A stretch of DNA of 51,566 nucleotides from Bacteroidales bacterium (GTDB taxonomy: Bacteria; Bacteroidota; Bacteroidia; Bacteroidales; WCHB1-69): NCBI GenBank assembly GCA_031286285.1, contig JAITUN010000245.1:1-51566 (forward strand), written 5' to 3'. How positions within the stretch are numbered: the first letter of the stretch is position 1; each line of letters begins with the position of its first letter. Below, piece after piece: positions 41,199-49,545 of the stretch. The notes beneath the pieces are model-generated. The model was not told where the DNA came from, ran no database searches, and saw only the letters and a list, made by a program, of their open reading frames with translations. The position numbers and the translations under genes are program-made.

Positions 41199-43358
41199 TT
41201 AATCGTTTACCAAATTCATTTCATCAATCAGGTGTTTGGCATCTCCAAACTTGTCAATAACAAATAGAATATAGCGAATATCCACATTGATACATCTTTG
41301 CAGGATATGCTCAAAGAAGATGTCTCCGCTCATAGCCTCCCAATTGCCATCAAATGCACAGCCAATCAGTTGCCCTTTTCCGTTGATTACAGGTGAGCCG
41401 GAGTTTCCGCCGGTAATGTCGTTGTTTGTCAAAAAATTAACCCGTATTTGTCCATCTTCTGCATAGAGTCCATAATCTTTGTTTTGTTGCAATATTTTTA
41501 GTTTTTCCGGAATAATAAATTCGTAACTATCCGGATCTTCTTTTGCCAAAACGCCCTCTAAGGTTGTATAATGCTTCGCATATAGACCATCTTTTATAGG
41601 GTAACCCCCTACTTTTCCATAAGTTAAACGAATTTGACTATTGGCATTAGGCGCATACAATTTATGGGGATTCATTTCTAACAATCCTCTTACAAACAAA
41701 CGATTGGCTTTGGTAAGTATTTCTATTTGTTCTGATAAGGGTTCTCTTTTTTCTTGATATAGATCAGAAAATTTAGTGTACAAAGAAAATGCAATGTCAT
41801 TATCTAATAACTTCGCACTTGGATTTTGTAGAAATGTTTCAATGGCTCTTTTGTCTGCAAAAATGGTGTTATTAAACAGATTTTCAGTGAGTTTTTCAAA
41901 GTTGTTGTTGAATTTTTGGACGGCTTCATTAAAATCCTGTGGGCGTTGGTCGAGAGTCGTTTCATTATAAAAGAGTTCAAACAGTTTTGCGGTTGTCGCT
42001 TTATCAACATTCAGATTATAATTTTTGAAATAGTTCTCTATCCTTGATTGCAAGGATTTTAAGCGTGATTCCAATTGGTTGGCTTCCTTCTCTGAAATTG
42101 TTTGTTCATCTTTTTTTTTCAATAAATCATAAACCTGTCTGAATTGACTTGCTAAGGAGAAGATCTCTGGTCCTCCAAAAATAGCTTGACTATACAGATT
42201 GTTAAATTTTTCTTGTTTTGATATTTCGGTGTATGCGCTTGCTATATTCGCAAGTACATTTGTATACTCTTTTTTGTTGTTTTTATTTATCCAATTTTGA
42301 AAATCGTCTTCAATTTTTTTCTTTTTTTCAAACACATTATTATTTTTAAGTTGTTGTGTTTGACCAATATAATATTTCCAATAATTAGAAATTCCTGCAT
42401 ATTTTGAGGCATATTGTAAATTAATTACCGGGTCGGCTCTTCTAAATTCACGCCATGAAGAAAGTTTTATATCTCTCACATTGACTATGGTTGGGTTTTT
42501 TTCTTCTATTGCCATCTTCACACCATAAGAAGATAGAAATCTGTCTGTAGAACCCGGAAAACCCATAATCATTGCAAAATCTCCCTCTTTAACCCCCGTT
42601 GTTGAAACCGGAAAATACCATTTAGGAACTAAGGGGATATTTTCTTCCGAATAAGCAGCAGGATCTCCTTCTTTATCGGTATAAACTCTAAATAAAGAGA
42701 AATCTGCTGTATGACGTGGCCATGTCCAGTTGTCGGTATCGCCACCAAACTTGCCCATTGCTTCTGGAGGAACTCCCACTAAACGCACATCACGATATAC
42801 TTGATAAATAAACATATAGTACGTATTTCCATTAAACATACTTACAATTCGCACAAGAAATTTGTTGTTTTCACTATATTCGTCTTCTAGTTCTTGTCTT
42901 CGTTTTGAAATTGAATCATTGCGTTGTTGTTCAGACATATCATCATTTAGTTCTGAAAGAATGATATTTGTAACCTCTTCCATTCGAATAAAAAAGGTAA
43001 CATTTAGTCCGGGGCAGGGTAGTTCATCGGCGAATGTTGTTGCCCAAAAGCCATTAGTAAGTATGTTATTTTCAGGCGTTGAGAGGGCTTGCACTGTACT
43101 ATAACCGCAATGATGGTTGGTTAATAATAGTCCTTTTCCGGAAATAATCTCGCCGGTACAACCGCCTCCAAAGATCACTACCGCATCTTTCATAGAAGCG
43201 TTGTTAATGCTGTAAATTTCTTCCACAGAAAGCGTTAACCCCATTTTTTGCATAGTTGAATAGTTATTTTCTAACAAAGATAACAACCACATCCCCTCGT
43301 CGGCTTTAGTAGATAATAATGATAAATAAATGATGATAGACAGGATAATTTTTTTCAT
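41199..43358 (-). CDS. S46 family dipeptidyl-peptidase, DPP7-like
   Basis: 719 residues with signal peptide (MKKIILSIIIYLSLLSTKA) followed by the DPP7/11 mature start DEGMWLLSLL. Catalytic triad positions: His83 (LLTNHHCGY), Asp in GGDTDNWTWPRHTADFSLF, and Ser653 (GGNSGSPV). Downstream, CAFDGNWEA has Gly671 where acidic-specific DPP11 has Arg, so it should prefer hydrophobic P1 residues as DPP7 does. It removes dipeptides in the periplasm, feeding amino-acid fermentation. It is directly upstream of xseA, three bases apart. Confidence 0.93.
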   Translation of the reverse strand: MKKIILSIIIYLSLLSTKADEGMWLLSLLENNYSTMQKMGLTLSVEEIYSINNASMKDAVVIFGGGCTGEIISGKGLLLTNHHCGYSTVQALSTPENNILTNGFWATTFADELPCPGLNVTFFIRMEEVTNIILSELNDDMSEQQRNDSISKRRQELEDEYSENNKFLVRIVSMFNGNTYYMFIYQVYRDVRLVGVPPEAMGKFGGDTDNWTWPRHTADFSLFRVYTDKEGDPAAYSEENIPLVPKWYFPVSTTGVKEGDFAMIMGFPGSTDRFLSSYGVKMAIEEKNPTIVNVRDIKLSSWREFRRADPVINLQYASKYAGISNYWKYYIGQTQQLKNNNVFEKKKKIEDDFQNWINKNNKKEYTNVLANIASAYTEISKQEKFNNLYSQAIFGGPEIFSLASQFRQVYDLLKKKDEQTISEKEANQLESRLKSLQSRIENYFKNYNLNVDKATTAKLFELFYNETTLDQRPQDFNEAVQKFNNNFEKLTENLFNNTIFADKRAIETFLQNPSAKLLDNDIAFSLYTKFSDLYQEKREPLSEQIEILTKANRLFVRGLLEMNPHKLYAPNANSQIRLTYGKVGGYPIKDGLYAKHYTTLEGVLAKEDPDSYEFIIPEKLKILQQNKDYGLYAEDGQIRVNFLTNNDITGGNSGSPVINGKGQLIGCAFDGNWEAMSGDIFFEHILQRCINVDIRYILFVIDKFGDAKHLIDEMNLVND

Positions 43359-43449
43359 ATTATAAATGTTTTAATACTATTATTCCTTTGCTCAAAAATC
43401 TATTGTACAAAAATTAATAATTTGGGCAAAATGGCAGAAATCGGTGGAC

Positions 43450-44178
43450 TTAAAACAACGACAATGAAATTCCTAACGACATTGGATTCACAGCCGGTCC
43501 TTTGCCTTCATTAAACAATTTGGTTACTTGATATGAATAATAAATCGCAACAAACTTCCAACCACATTTGAAATATGTATCAAAACTCACTGATTGACGA
43601 CCTGATTTTAAAAAGTACTTATAATTGTCGGTTGTTCCGTTTCCTTCAATATTATTACCTTTATAGCGCTGTGAAATTTCTGCAACTATCCCGAGACGTG
43701 CACCTAAGGTAACTTTAAATCCACATTTATGACGATATCTTATTTCAAAAGGGATATTACAGTTAATAAGCGTCATTCTGTTTAATTTCATACTATCTTT
43801 TTGTGCAATAGTTTCAGGAAGTACAAAAAATTTTGTAGTTTGTGTTGTGTTATCGTATCTCAATTGTGCATTAGAAAATTGTGTTATGTATAGACATCCT
43901 AATCCTAAACCAAAAGAGATGGGACCTTTTTTGGTAACTTTAAAATCCCACAAAACAGAAACATTAAAACCCGGATTAAACTTTTGAGTTACTGTATTCG
44001 GCATTTTTAACCAAAAGGAGTGAAAAACATCAACAATTAGTCGGTCTCTAAATGCTTCAACAGCCTCTTTTTGTATTTTAGTTTGAATATCTGACACTCT
44101 TTTTTGTTGCTCCTGTGAAAAAGAGAAAAATACCGAAAAACAGAAGATGGAAATCAGGATTATTTTTGAAAATTTCAT
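43450..44178 (-). CDS. Outer-membrane beta-barrel protein (porin family), unknown function
   Basis: The track begins with GTG 44247; ATG 44178 starts a proper signal peptide (MKFSKIILISIFCFSVFFSFSQ), giving 242 residues. The mature protein alternates hydrophobic and polar residues (FNVSVLWDFKVTKKGPISFGLGLGCLY, KVTLGARLGIVAEIS) and ends in LGISLSLF, a C-terminal Phe typical of BAM substrates. No enzymatic motif is seen. Divergent from the small remnant/regulator pair at 44248-44680. Confidence 0.8.
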   Translation of the reverse strand: MKFSKIILISIFCFSVFFSFSQEQQKRVSDIQTKIQKEAVEAFRDRLIVDVFHSFWLKMPNTVTQKFNPGFNVSVLWDFKVTKKGPISFGLGLGCLYITQFSNAQLRYDNTTQTTKFFVLPETIAQKDSMKLNRMTLINCNIPFEIRYRHKCGFKVTLGARLGIVAEISQRYKGNNIEGNGTTDNYKYFLKSGRQSVSFDTYFKCGWKFVAIYYSYQVTKLFNEGKGPAVNPMSLGISLSLF

Positions 44179-44247
44179 TCTTTTTAAATTAGTCTGCAAA
44201 TAAACAGTTTTTTCTTTTTTGTCCGCAGAAAAAAAAATTTCAATCAC

Positions 44248-44403
44248 GAAGAGAGCTTATCGCTCATTAACGAAATGATCAGTCAGGCAAGAAACAATGT
44301 TAAAGTGGGTATTCAATTTATTATTTTTGCCGCCTGTATGTTGCTCGGTTTTGTGGTTCCCGGACATATTTTAAATCATCAAGTAAAGAAAAGTCATGTT
44401 TAA
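44248..44403 (+). pseudogene. Remnant of a small membrane protein gene upstream of the winged-helix regulator
   Basis: The frame from 44248 reads EESLSLINEMISQARNNVKVG, then a hydrophobic stretch (IQFIIFAACMLLGFVVPGHIL) and NHQVKKSHV, stop at 44401-44403. The first part is the well-known N-terminus of Bacteroidota membrane proteins that accompany such regulators, but the start codon is missing and the middle helices of the expected protein are absent, as if deleted in frame. An internal ATG (44275) could give a 42-residue single-span peptide. It overlaps the regulator start by eight bases. Too short for the ORF track. Confidence 0.6.
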
Positions 44404-44680
44404 AGAACTCTATCCTTTATTACATTCGCAATTACGGCTGGCGGTAATTTCTATTCTCATTAGTGTGGAAGAGGCTGACTTTGTTTTTCTTCAAGAACAA
44501 ACGGGCGCCACTTCGGGTAATTTGAGCGTGCAGATAGAAAAACTAAGCGAAGCCGGTTATATCAGTATCAATAAAACTTTCAGGGGCAAAATTCCACGAA
44601 CTGTTTGCAAAATCACCCAAAAAGGAGTTTCTGCCTTTGAAGAATATGTGCAAGTGTTGCAGGGGTATATTGGGAAGTAG
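44396..44680 (+). CDS. Winged-helix transcriptional regulator
   Basis: 94 residues. QLRLAVISILISVEEADFVFLQEQTGATSGNLSVQIEKLSEAGYISINKTF is a MarR/ArsR-type winged helix, with the recognition helix around TSGNLSVQIEKL; the tail KITQKGVSAFEEYVQVL is the dimer helix. It belongs to the small regulators usually paired with a multi-span membrane protein in Bacteroidota; here that partner is reduced to a remnant overlapping its start. Target unknown, probably its own operon. Confidence 0.85.
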   Translation: MFKELYPLLHSQLRLAVISILISVEEADFVFLQEQTGATSGNLSVQIEKLSEAGYISINKTFRGKIPRTVCKITQKGVSAFEEYVQVLQGYIGK

Positions 44681-44710
44681 GTGTTTGTGTACAGTATATT
44701 AACCTAATAT

Positions 44711-45970
44711 TTAGGATTGCTTTTCAAGTAACCATTTCCATGTCGGAATAATTGTGATTTTTTTGTCATTAACAAAAAATTCCTCTTCTGTATCGTCGGT
44801 AATTATTAGCCCGGATTGCAAATTATATTCGTTCATAGCATCAAGTAAACCATCAATTTCTCGCTTTCTTGTTTTTTCGGAAGAAAAGAGATAACAAACT
44901 TGGATAGCCGAAGTAACAGTATTGTTTTCAACTAAAACAAAGTCACATTCTTGATTTTTTTTGTGATAAAAAATTCTTTTATTACGTCTTAGTAATTCAA
45001 TAAAAACCAGATTTTCAAGTAAATATCCCAAGTTTCCGGAAAAACTGAAACCGACACGTCTTACTAAGCCATTATCAATAAAATAGGATTTTTTAGGATT
45101 TAATATTTGCTTGGATACAGAATAATCATACTTATATGTTTGAAAAACCAAATAACTATCGGCAAGAAAACTGATATATTTTTTTACTGTTGAAGCGTTT
45201 TTGACACCAATAATTTCTACTAATTCACTATTTGTTGATAATCTTGCATAATTTCCTGCAAGATATGATACTAATTCTTTGATTTCTCTTTCATTAGTAA
45301 TATTATTTCTTACCATAACATCGCGGTAAAGAATATTTTCAAAAAGTGTTTTTAAAGCCAATTCATCTTTAGTTATTATGAAATTTGGAAAACCTCCGTT
45401 GTTAAAATAATCGTGAAAAAGTGATAAGATTTCAGCTTTCACACTTGTTTTGAAAAAGTTTTTTTTAAGTAATTCCGGATTTTTTAAAACAATAAATTCA
45501 TTGAAAGAGAAAGGATAAAGTTCAAACGACAAATAGCGACCTGTGAGGTGAGTGCCAAGTTCGCGACTTAACATTTGTGCGTTGGAACCCGTAATATAAA
45601 TCTTGTTTCCGGTATCATGTAAGCGGCGAACAAATCGTTCCCATTGTTCAATATTTTGAATTTCATCAAAGTAAAAAGTTTTTTGTTCACCAAAAAGTTC
45701 GCAAAAAACTTCCAATAACATTTGAAAATCTTCTACCTTGAAACTAACCAATCGTTCATCGTCAAAATTGATATAATAATCTTTTTCTGATTGAACGGTA
45801 CGAATTTGCTGTAATAATGTTGATTTTCCACAACGACGTATACCTGTAATTATCACTATTTCAGGTGAAAGACAAAAGTTGTTGGAAAATTCACGCTTTA
45901 TACTATTTTTTGCTTGCTCAAAATAATATTCTTGGTCTGCAATAACAGTTTTTAATAAATCTTTTGTCAT
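44711..45970 (-). CDS. AAA ATPase with DUF4143 domain (COG1373)
   Basis: ATG 45970 (MTKDLLKTVIADQ) is preferred to TTG 45994, because a -7 box (45984-45991) lies between; this gives 419 residues. Walker A GIRRCGKST, Walker B-like TFYFDEIQN, sensor YITGSNAQML and the ELYPFSFNEF segment define AAA_14; the C-terminal half (about 200-400) with YFIDNGLVRR and NKRIFYHKKNQECDFVL is DUF4143, which has a degenerate nuclease-like fold. These proteins are common, mobile and of unknown function. It is a single gene, opposite the regulator. Confidence 0.88.
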   Translation of the reverse strand: MTKDLLKTVIADQEYYFEQAKNSIKREFSNNFCLSPEIVIITGIRRCGKSTLLQQIRTVQSEKDYYINFDDERLVSFKVEDFQMLLEVFCELFGEQKTFYFDEIQNIEQWERFVRRLHDTGNKIYITGSNAQMLSRELGTHLTGRYLSFELYPFSFNEFIVLKNPELLKKNFFKTSVKAEILSLFHDYFNNGGFPNFIITKDELALKTLFENILYRDVMVRNNITNEREIKELVSYLAGNYARLSTNSELVEIIGVKNASTVKKYISFLADSYLVFQTYKYDYSVSKQILNPKKSYFIDNGLVRRVGFSFSGNLGYLLENLVFIELLRRNKRIFYHKKNQECDFVLVENNTVTSAIQVCYLFSSEKTRKREIDGLLDAMNEYNLQSGLIITDDTEEEFFVNDKKITIIPTWKWLLEKQS

Positions 45971-45983
45971 AAAAATTTTTCGG

Positions 45984-45991
45984 CAAAAATA
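45984..45991 (-). promoter_or_regulatory. -7 box TATTTTTG of the AAA/DUF4143 gene
   Basis: On the minus strand TATTTTTG ends 13 bases before ATG 45970; it decides against the TTG start at 45994. Confidence 0.55.
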
Positions 45992-46057
45992 CAACTTCTT
46001 TTTGAAATAGAAGTATATTTCTGCTTTTTTCTATTTAAAATAGAGGTTATCGGTATT

Positions 46058-46104
46058 AAAATCTGCGCTTATCCGTAAAATCTGTGTCATCTGTGTGCTA
46101 AAAT
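46058..46104. repeat. Imperfect tandem repeat, AAAATCTG(C/T)G... type, in intergenic DNA
   Basis: Two adjacent units begin AAAATCTG at 46058 and 46077 (GCGCTTATCCGT, then TGTCATCTGTGTGC). The last 28 bases match 21 of 28 with 51392-51419. This looks like a dispersed intergenic repeat. Confidence 0.5.
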
Positions 46105-46108
46105 TGGG

Positions 46109-47359
46109 TTACCCCAACTCATGTATCACTAACCCCGACCGTAGTTTTGGTTCAAACCAGGTTGTTTTCGGGGGCATAATGTTTCCGGTGTCGGCAATAT
46201 CAATCAGTTGTTTCATAGAAACCGGATAGAGGGCAAAGGCAACTGCCATTTCTCCGTTATCCACACGTCTTTTCAGTTCGCCCAAGCCGCGAATACCTCC
46301 CACAAAATCTATTCGTTTATCGGTGCGCAGGTCTTTAATTCCCAGTATTTTATCTAACACCAAGTTTGAAAGGATAGTTACGTCCAACACGCCAATAGGA
46401 TCATGATCATTGTAAGCGCCGGCTTTGGCATTTAGTTTGTACCATTTACCGTCTAAATACATACTAAATTCATGTAATTTGGCAGGAGTGTAAATACCGA
46501 TGCCTTTTTCTTCCACCTCAAAAGTTTCTTTCAGCGCACCTAATAATTGTTCTTTGGTTAGTCCGTTTAGGTCTTTTATAACACGGTTATAGTCAATAAT
46601 TTTCAATTGATTATCAGGGAAAAGCACCGCCATAAAGTAGTTGTACTCTTCTTTTCCGGTGTGGTTTGGATTTTTGGCTCGTTTCTCGCCACCTACCAAA
46701 GCTGCGGCTGCGGTTCTGTGGTGTCCATCGGCAACATATAATGCGGGTATCTCTTTTGCAAAAATCTCTGCTATCTGTTTGTTGATCGCCGCATCATTAA
46801 TAACCCAAAAATGATGGCCAAAACCCTCATCTGCTACAAAATCGTATTCGGGTGTCTGTTCTTTCACTATTTTGTTTACAATGGCGTCAATTTTCGGATT
46901 AGCCGGATAGGAGAAAAATACCGGTTCCACATTTGCATTTGTGATCCGCACATGAATCATACGATCCTCCTCTTTATCTTTGCGGGTAAGTTCATGTTTT
47001 TTGATGTTATTGTTCATATAATCATCGGTGTGTGCACAACCCACAATACCGTATTGGGTTCTGTCGTCCATGGTTTGCGCATAGATGTAGAATTTCTCGG
47101 TTTCTTCCTGCACTAACCACTTTTTCTCTTTGAACATATTAAAGTTTTCAACTACTTTGTCATACACTTCTTGCGAGTGCTCGTCAATCCCTTTGGGAAG
47201 GTCTATCTCTGCTTTGGTTACGCGAAGCAAGGAGTAAGGGTTTCCTTCCGCTTCTTTGCGGGCTTCTTCTGAATTTATTACATCATAAGGACGTGATGCT
47301 AATTGTTTTACAATTTCTTTTGGTGGACGGAGTCCCCTGAATGGTTTTACGATTGCCAT
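46109..47359 (-). CDS. DUF1015 family protein
   Basis: 416 residues. The N-terminus IVKPFRGLRPPKEIVKQLASRPYDVI and later LYVADGHHRTAAAALVGGEKR are the DUF1015 hallmark (HHR motif), with ILSNLVLDKILGIKDLRTDKRIDFVGG in the C-terminal part. The protein is cytoplasmic and its biochemical role is not established; in some genomes it sits near serine-biosynthesis genes. Here it follows the LUD/ferredoxin gene on the same strand, 32 bases from its stop, so the two may be co-transcribed. Confidence 0.92.
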   Translation of the reverse strand: MAIVKPFRGLRPPKEIVKQLASRPYDVINSEEARKEAEGNPYSLLRVTKAEIDLPKGIDEHSQEVYDKVVENFNMFKEKKWLVQEETEKFYIYAQTMDDRTQYGIVGCAHTDDYMNNNIKKHELTRKDKEEDRMIHVRITNANVEPVFFSYPANPKIDAIVNKIVKEQTPEYDFVADEGFGHHFWVINDAAINKQIAEIFAKEIPALYVADGHHRTAAAALVGGEKRAKNPNHTGKEEYNYFMAVLFPDNQLKIIDYNRVIKDLNGLTKEQLLGALKETFEVEEKGIGIYTPAKLHEFSMYLDGKWYKLNAKAGAYNDHDPIGVLDVTILSNLVLDKILGIKDLRTDKRIDFVGGIRGLGELKRRVDNGEMAVAFALYPVSMKQLIDIADTGNIMPPKTTWFEPKLRSGLVIHELG

Positions 47360-47391
47360 AGTGTTTTTTTTAATTTGGGAAAAATGATTGA

Positions 47392-48471
47392 TTATTGTTG
47401 AGTAATTTTTTTTGTTATATTAAAAAAATCTTCTTTATTGTTTAAAAAATAGTTTGTTAATTTCTTATTCTTTCCAAAATATTTTTTTATAAAGAAATAA
47501 CGACGAAATTTTGAGTTTACTTTATTCATTTTATGTCGCTTTGAAAATATCTTGAAAAGATCAATATTTTTTTCATGGTTATTGTTTCTTTTCGCAAACT
47601 TTTGCTTTTGATATATTATTAATTGGGTGAAATTTATTTGTACCGGACAAACTTCATTACAATTTCCACAAAGGGTTGTGTTTTCAAATAATTTAAGAGA
47701 CTTTTTATTTTCTTCTTTACAATGGTATTTTATTAATTCTATTGGTGAAAATTCTTTTGTTTGTTGATAAACCGGACAAACTTCTTTACACTTACCACAA
47801 TTAATACAATATAATGTTTCTCTTAATACATTGTCTCCCAACATTTGTGTTATATCATTATCGTACAGAAGTAAAAAGATTTCTATTTTTTCCGAAGAGT
47901 AATTGTCTTCATTAGATAATTGAAATTTTTTAGAAATAATTCTAGATGGGGGTGAAGAGATTATTTTTATATCACTACATATTAATGACGTGTCTATTTC
48001 TTTTTGAATGTATAACAATAATTCTAAATCACATTGTCTAACAACTAAATCATTTATATTTAATATAACAAATATTTTTTCGAGATTATTAAAGCAATTT
48101 TTGCTGAGTTTATTTATAAAAACAATTGAACCATTTTCAATAACACCAAAGTTGGCTTGAATTACTAGATTTTCTGCTGTATCGTTATTATTTTCAAAAG
48201 AATCAATGCTTATTTTTTTTATAAAGTTTTTCTTTTCAAAAAAACTGTCTGATATTTTTGGAATATCAAAACAAACTTTATTATAATTATTTTTAGGTAA
48301 AGATTTGCAAATAAAATCTACTAATTCTGTTTCTTCACTCATCCATCTAACTTTAATATTTTTTGAAGATAATCTGCTCTCAAAAGCCAATAAATATTTT
48401 TCCATTTCTTCAATGTAAGAAAAACGAATAAAGTTTGCTCTCGTCTTTAAAAATTGTAAATCTTTTTGCAT
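47392..48471 (-). CDS. LUD-domain protein with 4Fe-4S ferredoxin domain (LutB-like)
   Basis: 359 residues, shorter than LutB (about 460). The N-terminal half (about 20-180) is LUD-like, with ANFGVIENGSIVFINK as its core motif. Residues about 220-290 hold two iron-sulfur motifs: CINCGKCKEVCPVY and LCGNCNEVCPVQI, both in LutB form. The C-terminus is lysine-rich and without motif. LutB acts in L-lactate oxidation with LutA and LutC; neither is here, so the role as a lactate enzyme is unproved. The coding is notably AT-rich compared with DUF1015 next to it. Confidence 0.85.
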   Translation of the reverse strand: MQKDLQFLKTRANFIRFSYIEEMEKYLLAFESRLSSKNIKVRWMSEETELVDFICKSLPKNNYNKVCFDIPKISDSFFEKKNFIKKISIDSFENNNDTAENLVIQANFGVIENGSIVFINKLSKNCFNNLEKIFVILNINDLVVRQCDLELLLYIQKEIDTSLICSDIKIISSPPSRIISKKFQLSNEDNYSSEKIEIFLLLYDNDITQMLGDNVLRETLYCINCGKCKEVCPVYQQTKEFSPIELIKYHCKEENKKSLKLFENTTLCGNCNEVCPVQINFTQLIIYQKQKFAKRNNNHEKNIDLFKIFSKRHKMNKVNSKFRRYFFIKKYFGKNKKLTNYFLNNKEDFFNITKKITQQ

Positions 48472-48732
48472 ATTCTGTTTATAAGGTGTTAATAATTATT
48501 TATTTCATTGTTCATATTTTTTATAAAAATATTTATCGACAAAAAAACAAATTTTTTCTATACTTTTTCAACATATCTTTTATTTTTTTTCGTTTATAAT
48601 AATCTAATACGTAACAACTAAAAAAATATCAACACTATTAACATCACTTATTATATCTTTTTTTTCTTTAATTTATTTTGATTATTATTAAAATTACAAA
48701 TTCTTGTGTTAGTTAAATGTTAGTTTTGCATT
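48472..48732. other. 261-base AT-rich divergent intergenic region
   Basis: Between the LUD gene and the secreted protein gene. Only A/T tracts and the -7 box TAGTTTTG (48721-48728) are visible; no hairpin, RNA or short gene is supported. Confidence 0.7.
48721..48728 (+). promoter_or_regulatory. -7 box TAGTTTTG directly before the gene at 48733
   Basis: TAGTTTTG matches TAnnTTTG and ends four bases before the ATG, so transcription would begin at or very near the start codon (leaderless). Confidence 0.5.
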
Positions 48733-49515
48733 ATGAAAAATAAGTTACTTCTTCTGTTTCTTTTTCTACCTTTTATTTCTTTTTCACAAGAGGATATCTT
48801 ATTAAAAGGCAATGTTTTTGATGGTGTTTCTTTTTTCCCAATAGCCGAAGCAAATATCTATAATTTTAATATAAAAAAATACAGTTTTACCGACAAAGAA
48901 GGAAATTTTGATATTTTAACACATTTAGGAGATACAATTATTATTTCAAAATCAATTTATAAACCCATTTTAATAAAAATAACTGAGGAAATTATTAAAA
49001 AAGGAATTATTGAAATACCTCTTTATTTTAAGGTTATTGTTTTGAAAGAAGTTAGTGTTTATGCATTACCTTCTACATATGAAGGATTTAAAAAAGATTT
49101 TATTAATATAGTATTTACTGACATTTTTAAAAAAATAGAAAACACTAATTTAACCCAGCTAGATTTAATAAATGCAGAATATAAAGCACGCGGTGGACCA
49201 AATATACTAAGGAATACAGGATTTGCTAATCCAATTTCTTGGCTTTACGACAGATTTAGTAAAAAGAAAAAAATGGAACGTTTATATCAAGAATTAGTTG
49301 AAAACCAAAACGATGTAGATAATTTACATTTAAAATATAACCGAGAGATAGTCACATCTTTAACAGGATTAGAAGGAGAAGAATTATTAGATTTTATGAC
49401 ATTTTGTAAATTTAGTTATTATGATTTAGTAAGATGGGAGCCAGAATTTATTATTTCTAAGATAAAAACAAGATTTAATGATTATGAATTTTATAAGGCA
49501 TTAGAAGATTATTAA
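48733..49515 (+). CDS. Secreted CarboxypepD-regulatory-like protein
   Basis: 260 residues. Signal peptide MKNKLLLLFLFLPFISFSQ, then LLKGNVFDGVSFFPIAEANIYN...YSFTDKEGNFDI, the CarboxypepD_reg-like (CNA-B-type) fold found in Bacteroidota surface proteins (about 22-110). The remainder (about 115-260) is helical and charged, with the basic stretch FSKKKKMERLY, and has no family I recognise. Located in the periplasm or at the surface. It is 30 bases upstream of the MFS gene and may share its transcript. Very AT-rich, like the LUD gene. Confidence 0.8.
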   Translation: MKNKLLLLFLFLPFISFSQEDILLKGNVFDGVSFFPIAEANIYNFNIKKYSFTDKEGNFDILTHLGDTIIISKSIYKPILIKITEEIIKKGIIEIPLYFKVIVLKEVSVYALPSTYEGFKKDFINIVFTDIFKKIENTNLTQLDLINAEYKARGGPNILRNTGFANPISWLYDRFSKKKKMERLYQELVENQNDVDNLHLKYNREIVTSLTGLEGEELLDFMTFCKFSYYDLVRWEPEFIISKIKTRFNDYEFYKALEDY

Positions 49516-49545
49516 TAGTATAATATTAACCAATAAATATTTTTT

